Positions 1 through 13,726 are shown, counted from the stretch's first letter. The stretch is DNA of 64,000 nucleotides from Todiramphus chloris collaris (GCA_025345505.1 JANVCC010000030.1:13155913-13219912), one strand, 5' to 3'. Notes: a model not told the origin generated them from the letters alone. Numbers and translations: made by a program.

Positions 1-27
1 CTTTCTTGTCTTCTCTCCCATCTACAG

Positions 28-190
28 CTGGCAAAAATTCATGGCAACATATTCACCTTATGGTTTGGATGGGCCCCAGTGATCATACTGAATGGATATC
101 AAGCAGTTAAGGATGGTATGACTGTGCACCCTGAAGATGTTTCTGGGAGGCTGGTGTCTCCTTTCTTCAGAGCAATGGCCAAAGGAAAAG
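28..190 (+). CDS. CYP2 exon 2
   Basis: A 163-bp exon, the usual CYP2 exon 2 size, follows the acceptor ctacag at 22-27 and precedes donor gtgata at 191. It encodes [15 protein letters not shown], then [14 protein letters not shown], and ends in AKGKG. It ends in phase 1. Confidence 0.93.
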
Positions 191-3100
191 GTGATAGTTT
201 CTTACCATATATATTGCACAGAAACATCGTCTTGACAAACTGCAGCTCCTTTGTAGCTTGCAACTACTTCCAGAGGTAACACAGTAGCAAGGTTTGTCTT
301 CGAGGAATGACTGCCAGGTGAACTGCAAAGTAGGGGAGGGGGGGGAAGAAACACCTTTTGGATAGTAGGAGGAGGAAAAGACCAGTAAATGAAAAAGGAT
401 TCATAATGCCGTGTGTGAAATATTCACACAAGCAGCTTCAGAGGTGATGGGATGAGGCAGTGGTAAATTGTGCCGCAGAAAGTGGAGGAGGAGCAGGAAA
501 GAGCCCACTTCCTTGTCTTGGGCTTGCTGCCTCCCACCATTATGTTTTCAATGGAAGTGTGATCTTGATGGTGGGATCTTCTTCCCATACCCTTCCTTTT
601 GTGAATATTTTCTTATTCTCACAGTTGCACCTAACAGTTCAGTGCACTTCTGTTTCAACCTCGCTGTATGTTTCATACTCCTCAACCATACTGGAAATTT
701 CCAAACTCCTCATTTTCATGAATACATCCATTATGAAAAAACCCTGTGTTTTATTTGGGACCTCAGCTTTTTTATAAGGAAAACACAAATTCCTTAAATA
801 TTTCTAATTTGAATTTGTTTCAGTCATTGGTGATTCTTGCACCACATTAAAGATCCTGTTAGTATAGATATGATTATTATTTCTCCTGCAGATATTTGTT
901 ACAAAGTCCAAGTACTGAACTTTTCTGCCCTGTGGATGGGAAATTGTCTCTCTGACTGTGGACAGTCAGAACTCTTTTGCTTTTTCCCTTCATGGTGAGC
1001 TCCAAGCATGGGAGAAAGTGGGAGGCAGGCACTTCAGAGAGTGTCTAGAGAAGCAGTTGTCAAATTTTCTGAGATAACTGGTTCTCTTGGCTCAAGCTTA
1101 ATCCTGCAAGTCCTCTTATTATCCAGTTAAATATTTCCATTTCAGCCCTGCCCACATGCTTACATGTCAGGACCGTTCCTTTGTGTCTTTGTGATCACAG
1201 GCAGTATGCAATAGTTTCATTATGTTTTGTGGTCTAGTAAATCTTTTAATGTGGTCTTCACCTATAATAAATATTAGTGAGATAAGAAGCTCTTCTGTGC
1301 ATGGATGTAGGGATTATGTTGGCAACTGGTCACACCTGGAAGCAGCAGAGAAGGTTTGCACTGAGGACTCTACGCAACCTTGGTCTGGGGAAAAGAGGAC
1401 TGGAGCATCGAGTTCAAGAAGAGGCACACTACCTGGTAGATTTCTTTGCAAGCATGAAAGGTATCTCTGCAAAAAATACTGATTTTTTTTTTTGTCATTA
1501 CTTTGTTGTCTTTAGGGTATGAATTTCTCTGTCCTGCTTTGAAATCAAGGGCAGTTTTTGTTCCACAAGGGAGTGTGCAGGGTCTTACAGTGTCTATGTG
1601 GAATGGACTGAAAATGCAAAGACCCCAGTCCTGTGTTTTCAAGACCAGTGGTAGACTGTTCTTGTTCAAAGTTAGTTACAAAACTGCTATAATTGGGAAA
1701 CAAAAATGGAGCTTATTTATTATTTATATCACAGAATGCTTGAAGTGGCATTCTGAAGATGGTCTGGTCTAACCCCTTCTCAAAATATAATTCCTAGGGC
1801 TGAGTTCAGTTGGATTTTAAATATCTGCAAGAATGGAAACTTCACTGCCTCTCTCAGCGACCTGTTTCAGTGTTCCATCAAGTCTACAGCAAAAATCAGG
1901 CTGAATTTAATGAATTTCATTTTTTGTCTATTGCCTCTACTTTATAGCACTGAGAAAAGTCTACCTTTGTGTCCTTTATTCCCCTCCACCAGGTACTTAT
2001 ACACACTTGAGATACTTCCCTGAGCCTTCTAGACTAAAAAGTTCCATGTCTCTCAGTTTCTCTTATGTCAGATACTCCAATACTTTAATTGTCCTTGTGG
2101 CCCTTTGCTCAACTTGTTCCAGTATGTTGATGTCTCTCTTATACTGGGGAGCCCAGGACTGGACCCAGCACTCCTGATGGGTCTCACCAGTGCTGACAGA
2201 GGGGAAGCATCACCTCCCTTAATCTGCTAGCAATGACTTTTCTAATGCAACCCAGGGTGATGTTGGCCACCTTTGCCTCAAGGACAAGTTGCTGGCTTAT
2301 ATATGGTGCTGGTGCATAAAGATATGGGCACATTATCAGTGCTGATGAATTAAGTCTTGCAATGCCATTTGCATGCGCTCTCTGAAGTAGTGACTGGAAT
2401 CCTGTCCTTGTTACAACATTTTTACCCTGATCAGCCCAGTTAGGAGCATGTGAGTTGCATTACCCCAGTACTGATCATGATGCAAAGGCACAGTAAATCT
2501 GGACATGCTGTGGCTAGCATTGTATGAATTAAAAGTAATTAAATCTATCCCAGTCCCATGGTTTGAGAACTGGAAGAGACTGATATTTGAGCACATGTAC
2601 ATACGTTGCTAATCAGAATCGTGCATTGAGTGTTGAACTGTTGCATCACTACATACATAAATACCATTGTTTATAGTCATTTATTCTGGAGTCACAAAAT
2701 AGTCTTCTTAGGATTAGATTTTCAAGTAATTGCTTTAAAATTTATTATTATATTATTGACAAAGTTGGTTGAAAGGAGTTTATGGCATTCTGTTTTACTG
2801 AAGGTTCTATATCTCCGTCTAAGTCAGACAAAATATACTAGCTTTGCCTGTATTTTTGTCCATGCTGAATAAGGCTGTCTCTCTTTTTGTGGTTCTTTCC
2901 TCAGATTCCCTTTGACCACGGTGTTCTCAGTCATTCCCGCGCTTAAGACTTATCTTGAAATTGCAATAGACAGCAAATCAGCATGGAGTTTTTTTTTCTA
3001 CCTCTAAATTCGCTCTATCAAATTACAAAATATTTTACGCAGATGGCATTTCTTTAGGGTACTGCACATTCCTGGATTATGAGATTGCACCATAGCTGTG

Positions 3101-6100
3101 AAGAATCACTTTGTTACTATGATTTTGTAAGAAGATTTCTGCTTCTCTGTGAAGTGCAATGCTCTGTTGAAAGTTCTTTGGGTAACCTATAATAATCTCG
3201 CATTTCACTAAACAGGAGACATTAACAGTTACATTTCTTATTCCGGTTGCAGGGAAGCCCCTGGATCCTGCTTTCCCTCTCGTTCATTCCGTCTCAAATG
3301 TAATTTGTGCTGTTGTTTTTGGGCACCGTTTCTCCAGAGATGATGAAACCTTCCATGAAGTGATTAGAGCCACGGAGAGGCTATTCAAATTTGGAGGCAG
3401 CTTTATTCACCATGTAAGGAAATGATCTGTTGTCTTTTTCTGAATAGGACAGAAAGTGAGAAATGCAGATGAAGAGGTAGCTGTCAGGCAAGAGTTTTGG
3501 AAGGGGTCAGGGATGTCCCAAGTAGCTTTACTGCAGCGCACAATCTCAGACTGCGATGTTCTACACACCAGCCTTGGTCGTTTGTGGTCATTGTCCTGTG
3601 TTCAAGTACTGTCATAATGTAGTTTGCTCCTAAATCTTTACACCAATCTCTGCCCAAGCTGATGAGCTGCGCCTGGATTGTGTTTGTTAATTGGTTTCTC
3701 AACCCTTATGCACAAAGGATTCCTGCCTTGGGCATCATGATTGTTCAATACTAAACATCAGGCATAAAAGTGTCATTCACATGCCAAGTTTAGACACTGT
3801 TTTATATACAGCCAACAGAGAATGATTCAAATACTTTGGTGTTTTGCCTGTGGCTCCTTATCTCCATTTTCTCAACAAGAGGTGCAGAGAGATTCCAATC
3901 CTTCCCCCCGAGTGAGGAGCAGCTCTAGACACAGGCAGCAGAAGACAGGGAATGCTAAAACAGCAAATACACCTGTAAGCTTGGCAATTAAAACAGTCAG
4001 TGCTCTTCTGAGAGTCAAGGACTTGCCTGACCCTAGAAGAGACAGGAAAGTGTTTTCAAGTTGCCCGGGAGTTCTGGTTCCACTTCAAAAGTTGTCCCAT
4101 ACATCTTATGCAGTAGCTTCTTCATGTAAAACACTTAAGCAATCCCCATAAGACAGAGATTTCCCCCTGCAGCCCATGGAGCGTTCTTCTCACTGGGTTA
4201 GGATCAGGTTCCCTTTTGCTTAGCCTGGCTTTGGTCCTGGAAGTTGTGTGTAGTGGTGGCAAGGGAGACCTGCTTTTGGGATGGAGAATATATCTCCTTT
4301 TCTCCTCACCTTCCTATCCTAGCTTTGCTTTAGTCTAATGAATAAGATGCTGTTCTGGGAATTAAGAACAGGGGTTCAAACCATTCCATAGGGATACTTC
4401 TGGGATGCAAAGGATACTCAGTATTGTGTAAAAAGGGGACACTGCTGCATCCACATCCCCATTTCTTAACTGGACTTCATTCAGGCACTGAATGGGAGAA
4501 CACTGTGGACTGGGCCCCTTCAGAAATGGAGGAGGAGTTTTGTCAGGACTGGGAGACAGGAAGGTGGATGGGCTCAGTTCCTGTCTTGGATGTTGACAGC
4601 TAAATTTCACTGACATTTAGGGTGCTGTAGTAGCTAGAAAGTGCATGCACTGGAGAGCAGGAGCATATGTAATTTGCAATTTGGGCAACCCTGTGTGATT
4701 AGTCAGACCACCGTTGTATGTAAGGCTTCTCAACAGATTTTGAAAGAAAAAAAAAACCAGAGATGGAACTAAATGAAAAGGATATGAAGTTCTATGTGAA
4801 TTTACCAAGAAGGGCTGCTCTCTACTACCTTTCTGTGATAAGGCAATGGTTAATTAATAATTGGATGTCTGACAATAAGAACTGATTTTCCAAAAAGGCA
4901 GAAGTATAGTCTATCCAATTCAGCCAGACTCCTCTAATCCATCTAATAATGTCCTTTTTGCAGCATAATTAGTAGAGTGCAAGAAGAGCTCAGCAAAATG
5001 AAGACTGGAAAAGGACTAAACTTCTGATGATAAATAAATCATAGGATTATGTTTTGAGCAGAAAAAGAGCTGTTAAGAGAAATTACACTGCAGATACAAG
5101 TATAATGTATTCAAATTACTCAGGCATAAATATAGGCTGAAAATCAGAATTAACTTTCTAGCTATAGGTAGAAAGTACCTATTCTCAGGACAGATTTTCC
5201 CAAACAATCTGGTTGTGTCAGTTAACTCCTTCTTTTCTAGAAGCGAGCACTCAAAATTGTCAGGTAGCTGTTTCTCAGCTTTTCTGGGTCTCAGATGTTT
5301 GAAGTTTCCTTGAGGATCCTTGAGAGGTCAGTTAGTGGAGAGCACTTTGGGGGATGACCGAGGTTGTGTCCCAGCCGCTGGCAGCTGGCTCTTGCTTTGG
5401 GTTGTGTTAACTGCTTTGTGTGTCCTGGTGAGGAAGGTTTGAAACGCCTTTGCTTCTTCCTTCCTGGTGTTCTCCACTGGAGGGCAGGATCTCACTTTTA
5501 AAACTTCTGAATACAGTTCATTGCAATTGAATGCATGAATTGAATAATTGAATAAATGAATACAGTTCATTCTAATTATAATCGTTCTAATTTGGCTTGC
5601 GGTCGAGCTGAAAGCTTGTGGAGCTCTGAATCTTACCATCAACACAGCTAGAAATTACATGGTGGACTGCTTCACCACTTGAAAACACACTCATAGTCTT
5701 TCTGAGAATATTTTACTAATGATGCCAAACCCACGTGCTAACATGGACGTTCCCTTCTCTTTTTAGTAGGCTTAAAGTGCATTTTCCAGTGATAGAGACT
5801 TTGTGGTACCTCTTGTGTGTCACCCCTGCAGCTGTATGAAATTTTCCCCTGGTTGATGTGCCGTCTTCCCGGTCCTCATAAGAAAGCGTTGTCCTGCTAT
5901 GATGTTCTGAGCTCCTTCACAAGGAGAGAGATCAGAATGCACACGGAGCGTGGGATACCGGACGAACTGCAGGATTTCATTGACTTTTACCTGGATCACA
6001 TTGAAAAAGTGAGTATTTGTTCTGTCTGATCATATATTCATGGGAAATAGGGTGAAGTGGACCAGTAAATCATCCAGGCTCACAATCCCTTACCTTTCAT

Positions 6101-9100
6101 AGACATCCTAATGTAAATCCAGTAAGCAGGATCTTGCTCAGTCCTTTCTAACTGTTGATATGCCACAGCACCTTGCAATCCTTTCATTAAAGGGCAGGCT
6201 AATACACTGCATTTTTTTTCTCATTGACACAAGCTACAAAGAGATCTAAGACTTCCAGGAAAAAATACTGAATTTTGAAGTGGACCACAAGAGAACTGAG
6301 AGGGTCTTGGAGAGGCAGAGAGGGATGTTCTGGTAGGCTATTTGGCTGCTAAAGGTTTGTCAAGAGAGGTTGCTGAAAGAGGATGGTGGATTTTGAGTGT
6401 GTTTTGTGGGAAAATACTCTAGGAGTTGGCAGAGTTTCAGACAAGTCTGGAGAAGAGTGCCAGGGTCAGTGAAGTTTCAAGCAAAGGGAACTGGAGCAAA
6501 TAAGGGCATTTTGGACAGGCAGGCATAGTGGAGGTAGGTGGGAATCCGTAGGGTTTTGAAAGTCTGTAGGAGGCTTGCATAAGTGGACTTTTTCTTTGAA
6601 TCTCTTGGGAACTGGATCCCTTCCCTAATCCCAGGACTAGCAGCTGCCCTTCCCCTCTGTGAGTCCTTCTACCTCCACTTATCACTCTTTCTCCTCTCCT
6701 GCACTGCAATAGGCCACGTTCCTTCTGTTCTGCTGGGTGATAGGAAGAAAAAGGAGCAAGGGGAGGAAGTGACAAGGGGAAACTGGTGTTACTGGAGGAT
6801 GGCAAGGCGAGAGCGGTTCAGAGAGCCAAAGGAGATATCCAGGGTACGAGGTATTTATTCTTGCAGCCCCTGAGAAGTGGGCTGTGATGCTGCTCCTGGG
6901 TGGCAGTACTCCCTTGTGTTGGCTCTGCTGCTGTGCTCAGTCACACCTCAGAGCCCTGCCTCCTGGGCGGATTGTCTGTCAGCTATTTCTGTCAGCCAGC
7001 TCTCAGTCTTAGAGCATATGTCTCACCAATACAGTGCGGTGCTTGATGCTATTATTCTGGGCAACACAAGCAACTCTCTTGTGGAACTCCAAGTAGATTG
7101 CAACTGTGAAATTGTCGTTATCGTCCAAGCTGGTAATTCTATCAAAGACTCAATTAGATTTCCTTGTCAAGATCAGTTTTCTGTATCATAATAAATATCA
7201 CTAATTTTTATTTCTAGCTGGTAATTCTTTGTTAATTGATTCCCATATCAACTGCTATATTTTATGCCCGGGGTGGATGTCAGCCAAAGCGGCTCCTAGC
7301 TCCTTGGATCCTCTTGTTTTAAGTTTCTTTTATACTGGTGCAATATTAACACATCTGGTCTTTCAAAGCATTTAACTGCTTTCTAAAGCCTTCCACTGCT
7401 GTTCTAAGATTTATGCAGCTTGAACATCAGTGGACCAGAAATTGTTTCAGTGAGCTCTTCTGGGTCTCTGCTGGGTGGAAATCATCCAAGTTTGTTTATT
7501 AAAAAAATGGAACTGTCTGTAGTAATAGGCAGGGAAAATATAAAAAGATGAGATATTACAACAGGGAAAAGCATTCTTCCTGCTCTCCAATTGCTCCACT
7601 GGCAAAAGAAAGGCTCAAGACCCCTGAGAATAACCTCCCTAAATTTAGACAATGAATTCTTCCAAGCCATAATAATATTCTTTCATAGTTTCAACGTATA
7701 CAGACGTGTCCTCACACTTCTGACTGAAAACTGTAAAACCCCAGAGCAACTGTACATGAGTCATTGTGGCCTCGTAGTGGAGAAGAAGCCTGAATACCCC
7801 AGGTTTAGAACTTTTGTCAGCCCAGTGCTCATTACCTGGTCACAGCTTGAGGTGTGAAGAAAGAAATCCTGGCATACCTCAGCAGAGGAACATTTACTTA
7901 ACGAAACATTCTAAATGAACCATGATCTGCACAATTAAGCCAATGGTCCTTTTCTGTGGAGAACATGTGATTTAAGCATCATGATTAAGATTGGAGTAAA
8001 GGTACCTTGTCCATTTGTGAAACATTGGCTTTTTGTATTGATAATCATCTCTAGTGTCTAATATTAATTATTCTCATGGGTCAGGGTCAGGGCCATCCAC
8101 TAGACATATAACGGACACTCTCTGTTAACACATCTTCCTCCTCAAAGGGGAAGAGGAAGGGAATGAGGGAGAGACTTAGCGGTTAGAAAAGAAACTGGGA
8201 CAGCTTTAATGAAAATGAAAATAATAATAAAATGGAATTTGCACAAATATATATAAAACAAGTATTGAACACAACCCCTCTGATGGCAATTACATCACCA
8301 TCACCACTGATGCTGTGGAGCAGGCACTGGGGAAGCCCCAGACTGGGCCCAGTGGCAAACAGGAACCAGATTCAGGAGTTGGATTCTGGAACTGGACTCA
8401 GGAACACATGGATCAGGATTGAAGGCAGAACAGAGAGAGTCCTCCTTGAGTATTAGTCACTGAAAAAGAGCTTGACCCTCATGATCTCTCAACTTTATAC
8501 CAAATATGATGTATATGGGCTGGAATCCCTCGTTGGTCAGTTTGGGGTCACCTGTCCTGGCCACTCCTCCCTGCAGGTGTGGCCTTTTACTTTCTGCAAC
8601 CCCAGTGTGGTACAAGACTCAGCAGTGACCTTGGTCTGCACACCAATCCTTGGTACTAACTCTAAACATCGGGCGTTATCACCGTGAAAATACACCATTA
8701 ACTAGAGAAAGTTCAGTTACTTAGAAGAGACTGAGCTGAAAAGTAAAATCACTGAACAGAATTGTTCTGTTCTAACTCAAACCAGGACATTTATCAGGCT
8801 TTCTGTATTGTACTATAGGCAGAACACACCATATCTTGGAACTAATGATAAAAATCAAAATTAAGGATATTCCTATTTTTCTAATTTTCATGAATAAATC
8901 TCTGTCTTATCATTCGTAGTCCAAAGATGAACCCAGGTCTACATACAATGAAGACAACATGGTTTATTCTATAAATGACCTTTTCTTGGGTGGATCAGAG
9001 ACAACAAGCACTACTTTGAACTGGGCCCTGCTCTATATGGTGGCAAATCCAGACATCCAAGGTGAGTGGATAAGCATGTCACAAATATCTCGCAATGGAA

Positions 9101-12100
9101 CAGCCAAGACATAACATTTTTGCAGATCAAAGATTATTCCTGGATCCTGGTACATGGCTGGTAGCACATGGACCTTTTTGTACTGGTAGACCTGTGCTGG
9201 GCAGCACCAGTAGATGCAGTGTCCGAATGCAGGCTCTTACAGCAGTCACAAGCATAAGGCAGTTCCCAGAAGGAGTTAATATCTTGGGAAGTGTGCCTGT
9301 GTGTAGGAGTTGTGGCTGATTGGGACAGAGGGGTTGAGATCTTGGGGAGAATGAAGATTGGTAAGGTAGTCAATGGGCTAAGAGGACTGGAGTGGCTGGG
9401 AAGCCAGGGGGTTAAATCTTGAAGGACTGGTCACCTTGAAGTGGCCAGCAGTGGCCGCTGCTGTAGCTGTTGGTGAGGTGCAGATGGTACCTCAAGAAAT
9501 TGAGTTGGCTTCTGTCTTATTCATAAACACAACTGATGGCCGAAAATAATTAGCCAGAAACTGCTGTGTGATAGTAGGGATGTCACTCTTTGGAAACTTA
9601 CTCCATTTCTGCTTTCTATTGGCCAAGTGTCTGTGCTGGGGGCTACAAGGAGTCCTGCCCTTCTTCATTCTCTGTAGGTCAGAGTAATAGTAAAGATAAT
9701 TCAAGACCAACTGGAAATGTTGACTTTATTTTGTCCATCAATATCTTTATGATCCCAGAGTACCAAGGTGTCTATTTCATCCATGATTAAATTAACTCTG
9801 TGATCTATTTGAGTTTCTTGCAATAGAAATGATTCCATTCATTGCGTGTATGCGTGTCTGGAATTTGATGGCTCATCCATCGTGTCTATGTATATTTAAG
9901 AAGTTTATTTTCAAGTCTAGCTTTTAAATAACCATCAGTCACTTTCATAGAGCACTACAGGAAAACCAAAGGAAGAATGATCTCTTACACTGGATAACAG
10001 ATCTCATTGTTAGATAGCAGAATATTTGCAAATACCCAGAGGAGAGCAGGATTTTAAATGGAGGAAAGAGATGAAGATAAGAAAAAGTTACTCAACTTGT
10101 ATCTGTCAGACAAGAAAGTCTACTCAATCTCATGTTACTGCATGTTTATTATCATGTAATATAATTAAGGTTATGAAAGCGCTGACTCACCTAAAAAACT
10201 TTATTTGTCTAAGTGTTATACCTTTCACGTACTAGGGAAAGCAGGATGTGTGCAGAATGAGCCTTGTTCTTGAGTCAAACATCACACCCAGACTCTCATC
10301 CTGAACTGACACCAGTGTATCTGTCCTCACTGAATTGGTGCCTTCTTTTTGAACCCGTTCATACTTTTCCCTGTGTTGACACCCAGTAGCAGTGTTACAC
10401 AGTTCCATTATGTACAATATAGAAAAACTTGGCTTTTTGCCTCATCACTGAATTGGGTTCCCCTTGCTCTCTGAACCACTAGAACAGAGATGCATATTTA
10501 TACTTAAGCAGTGGCTGATCACTTCAAACTATACTGGATCCTGAAGCAGTTGTGCTTGATTTTGCAAGCTAGTCCTTCAAAAAAGGAAATTTACTTTACT
10601 TAAAAATCTTTCTGGATATACAGTTTAAATTCTCTAAGGTGCTCTGTTGTCAGAGTCTACCTAGCATAGTTTTGTGAAGGACTGCTGGTTGTTGATGTCA
10701 GTGAGCACAAACTGATCAATGCAGGATGGTCTTCCCCACATCTTAGTGTTGCTTCAAAGGGCCTGGAAAAAGACTGGATCATTTGTTCAAAATCGAAGGC
10801 ATTTGTATCGTGTGTGTGCTGCCTGCATTGAAGTTTACTAAACAGATTTTATACTTCTGTTCATGCTTCCAGCACTCCTGTGCAATAAATAATTTAAATC
10901 ATGTTGATCAAAAGTCAGGTGCCAAGAAGCAGATCCATTTTTTTTAGAGGTATTTGGACATTGTTCTAGTTGGCACTGCTTCACTTAACAGATGTTCTCA
11001 GTTAGAACCATTTCCTTTCAACAGGAATTATTCTTTTTAGGCCCAGATTCACCTGGCTTAAATGCCAGAGAGCTGTAGGCTTAGTGGTTCTAACTGGCTG
11101 TAGGTGCCTAGGGCAGCTAGCCAAAAGAAAACTGAAAGATAAATAGGCTGTCTCTTGCATTTCAGTGTTATTAAGGTAACTCTTTAAGAGTTTTAAATTT
11201 TGGGGCAACAAATGTATTTTCTTAATCTACAGTCAACTCACTTCAGACCCAGATATATGTTTCAGCTGTTGGAAAACTCTGCTACTTATATTTTCTTTAT
11301 AAAGAAGTAACTTATACTTTTATATTAATTTTATTGCTGTCCTTGTAGTTGTAAAAGAAAATGTCTGAAAAATGGAATTAGTGCAAATGCTTGATATATC
11401 TTTCCACCTGCAATGTGGACTGTTTCTCCACAGAGAAAGTGCAGAAGGAGCTGGATGCCACTCTGGGGCCTTCCCAGTTAATCTGCTACGAGGATCGGAG
11501 AGAGCTGCCCTACACGAATGCTGTGGTTCACGAGGTTCAGCGCTTCAGCAATATTATCTCAGTTGGCATGCCCAGAGTGTGTGTGAGGAACACTACATTG
11601 CTCGGCTTTCCCCTCAAAAAGGTACAGGCACAGTTTCTCCATTGCTACAGAGCTTTCCTGCATCAGTAAAGCAAGGTGTGTCTTAATATCTGTTTGTGCC
11701 AGGGTCTCCTTGACAGCACTGGGTTGGATACCTCTGGGTAATAACCTCAGTGGGAATAGGGACAAGAAGCCATCTGCCAGGCTGAGGGTTACAGTAGTGA
11801 AAGAAGCCCCTGCGTGGAAGAGGGGATTTTAGCGAATGTTTCTACAAACCATTGAAGACAAAACCTTAGAGACTGATACTGAAGGATACTGTGATTAATT
11901 TGTGCTGATGAGGCACTGGAAAGATTTCTGACTGAATTTTTGCCTGCAGAAAGCCTGTAAAAGATCCAAGGAAATCCATGAAGGTTTGAAACTACTTTTC
12001 ATTAGAGAGACTAAATCAAAGAAACTTGTAATGTTAGAAAACGGGTTTATTACAAGTAAAGTTGTTAGTTTCTATGGACATGGCCACTTCTACCGTCAGG

Positions 12101-13282
12101 CTTGGACTGACATTCAGAAACAAAGAGACAGAGACTTCGTGTTCCTCACAGCTCCTGCTGGGGAAATGAACCTACCAACACACAACACTGAACTCTGAAA
12201 GTAAACTAATGCTGGTCTCACCTAGCCAGTGCTGGACTGACTGCCAGCCAGAACTGAGTGAGTGTTTTTTTCCTCTCAGGGCACCATAGTTCTTCCAAAT
12301 ATTGCTTCATCTTTGTATGACCCAGAGCAGTGGGAAACACCTCGACAGTTCAACCCTGGTCACTTCCTGGATAAGGATGGAAACTTTGTGAGCCAAGAAG
12401 CCTTTTTACCATTCTCAATAGGTAAACAGACTGACAGTATGAACATTAATGGTTTGGTTTGGGACTGTAGAATTAAGATGTCTATGAAAAGCCCACTGGT
12501 CCTTTATTAAACCTCTTTGTGGAAAACAGTGATAAAATCAACATGATTATTTTCAGTAATGTTTCCCAGTCCAACTATAGACATTTGTTCTACTGAAGAA
12601 ATAATAACATGGAAAATCAGAGATGTCCTGACAGATGTATGCATCTAGTTTATCCTATTTTTGGAAAGAAATTCTCTGCTAATGATCATGGTTATTGATT
12701 TGGAGCATACATTTCAACACCAGACATACATTTGGAAAGTACTTGCAAGCAGCTGTGTTGATGCTTTCTGCATACAAAACTGGAACATGACATCTCCCAG
12801 GAAGAGCAAGTCTTTACTCTTCATTTACACAATTTAGCAAATTCCTTTAAAGTTATCAGTCAAATGAAGATGAGGGTTTTGAGGTAATTGAAGCTAAACT
12901 CAGAACAGAAGGGCTGCACAGTTATCTATAGCTGCAGAAAGGATTCTCTAAAGGAAAAATTACATGATGTTTTATGTCATTGTCCTAATGTCCTGAAGAA
13001 ATTAGGGACTTGGCAAAAAAGCCTTTGTTCTCTGTGAAAATGAATTCCATTGCTTTTGAGATCAGGGTCATTTACTCACCTTCCTTCCTCTCCTCTTTTG
13101 CAGGGCACCGTGTGTGTTTGGGGGAGCATCTGGCAAGGACCGAGCTCTTTATTTTCTTTGCCAACCTGCTGCGGGCATTCACCTTCCGGCTCCCTGAGGG
13201 GGTGGCAAAGGCCAACACAGAGCCCATTCTGGGGGGTACACTGCAGCCCCACCCGTACAGGGTTTGTGCCATTCCACGCTAG
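28..13282 (+). CDS. Cytochrome P450 family 2 gene, exons 2-9 (5' partial, CYP2AB-like candidate)
   Basis: This encodes a heme-thiolate monooxygenase of the CYP2 family, expected on the ER membrane and working with NADPH-P450 reductase. The substrate is unknown. The joined exons are 28-190, 1311-1460, 3253-3413, 5832-6008, 8920-9061, 11434-11621, 12280-12421 and 13104-13282. All have AG/GT borders and matching phases, with no stop before TAG at 13280-13282. They give about 434 residues; a family-typical exon 1 of about 60 residues (membrane anchor and proline-rich hinge) must lie left of base 1. Visible motifs are C-helix WKQQRR (exon 3), I-helix GGSETTSTT (exon 6), ExxR as EVQR (exon 7) and the heme loop [13 protein letters not shown] across exons 8/9. 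The gene looks functional. Family assignment is firm. The subfamily is inferred from location near EIF4E2, with CYP2J/2K-like sequence as alternatives. Confidence 0.93.
191..1310 (+). other. CYP2 intron 2
   Basis: Intron of about 1.1 kb. I see no gene or recognised repeat in it; the short open frames around 460-800 have no coding features. Confidence 0.7.
1311..1460 (+). CDS. CYP2 exon 3
   Basis: A 150-bp exon after gatgtag and before gtatct. It carries the C-helix WKQQRRF motif (WxxxR, heme propionate contact in P450s) followed by [17 protein letters not shown], a typical CYP2 exon 3 stretch. Confidence 0.93.
1729..2305 (-). mobile_element. CR1 LINE fragment in CYP2 intron 3
   Basis: An old CR1 in minus orientation, read 3' end first on the + strand. 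It starts with 'tcacagaatgcttgaagtgg', then has 'tctggtctaacccc', 'acttcactgcctctctcag' and 'ggagcccaggactgga'. This is diverged but in the order of the CR1 RT C-terminus and 3' UTR. The right edge is approximate. Confidence 0.8.
3253..3413 (+). CDS. CYP2 exon 4
   Basis: A 161-bp exon between ggttgcag and gtaagg. It encodes [18 protein letters not shown] then AVVFGHRF, the conserved CYP2 exon 4 core. Confidence 0.93.
3414..5831 (+). other. CYP2 intron 4
   Basis: Intron of about 2.4 kb with no recognised gene or repeat family. Short open frames occur on both strands (for example 3822-4151) without homology I can recognise. Near 5518-5575 the string 'aatacagttcatt' recurs around an AT-rich spacer. 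Confidence 0.6.
5832..6008 (+). CDS. CYP2 exon 5
   Basis: A 177-bp exon between ccctgcag and gtgagt. It encodes [18 protein letters not shown] at its start and [12 protein letters not shown] at its end, both diagnostic of CYP2 exon 5. Confidence 0.93.
6009..8919 (+). other. CYP2 intron 5
   Basis: The longest intron of the gene (about 2.9 kb). A 96-104 aa pair of frames at 6583-7191 is open on the + strand but shows no domain or splice support. Nothing else was recognised. Confidence 0.6.
8920..9061 (+). CDS. CYP2 exon 6
   Basis: A 142-bp exon between attcgtag and gtgagt. It holds the I-helix oxygen-activation motif [17 protein letters not shown]. The acid-alcohol pair (E-T) is present. Confidence 0.94.
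9062..11433 (+). other. CYP2 intron 6
   Basis: Intron of about 2.4 kb. No gene, no repeat family and no strong motif recognised. Confidence 0.6.
11434..11621 (+). CDS. CYP2 exon 7
   Basis: A 188-bp exon between ctccacag and gtacag. It contains [18 protein letters not shown], including the K-helix ExxR residues (EVQR). Confidence 0.94.
12280..12421 (+). CDS. CYP2 exon 8
   Basis: A 142-bp exon between cctctcag and gtaaac. It encodes [18 protein letters not shown] and ends in AFLPFSIG, the first half of the heme-binding loop. Confidence 0.94.
12422..13103 (+). other. CYP2 intron 8
   Basis: Intron of 682 bp separating the two halves of the heme loop, as in other CYP2 genes. No other feature seen. 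Intron 7 (11622-12279) is likewise empty. Confidence 0.6.
13104..13282 (+). CDS. CYP2 exon 9 and stop codon
   Basis: Terminal 179-bp coding part after cttttgcag. It begins [18 protein letters not shown], which provides the heme-ligand cysteine, and ends [10 protein letters not shown] followed by TAG. Confidence 0.94.
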
Positions 13283-13726
13283 GGTGAACATCTGCAGCAT
13301 GGCACAGCCCATCTGTTAAGCAACCTTATTTACTTGTGTGAATGTATTCTTTGCGACCGTATAACGTTTATTGTCTTGGTTATGAATTTCTGCTCCAAAA
13401 GCCAATTTTTTCCACACCTATTACCTGCTTTTTACCTGATCTTTTCTTTTTTATTTATGTAAAGGTTCTTTTGATCTGGAAGACTCCACCATTCTCAACC
13501 ATAAAGGCACTGTGCAGTTGCTGTCTGACCTGGTAGATGTAAATCTGGTACACTGGTGAGCAAATGACAAAATTGACTGGCAGACTTCAAAAATTAATTC
13601 TCTATTTCTGAGTTATCCTGTTTTCAAAAGCAATGGAGTTTGGAAAAACACACTTGGAAAAATCTGACCCTTTATGTTAATGTCGTCACTTGTAACATTT
13701 CAGTCAACTTTTTGTTGATCATCACT

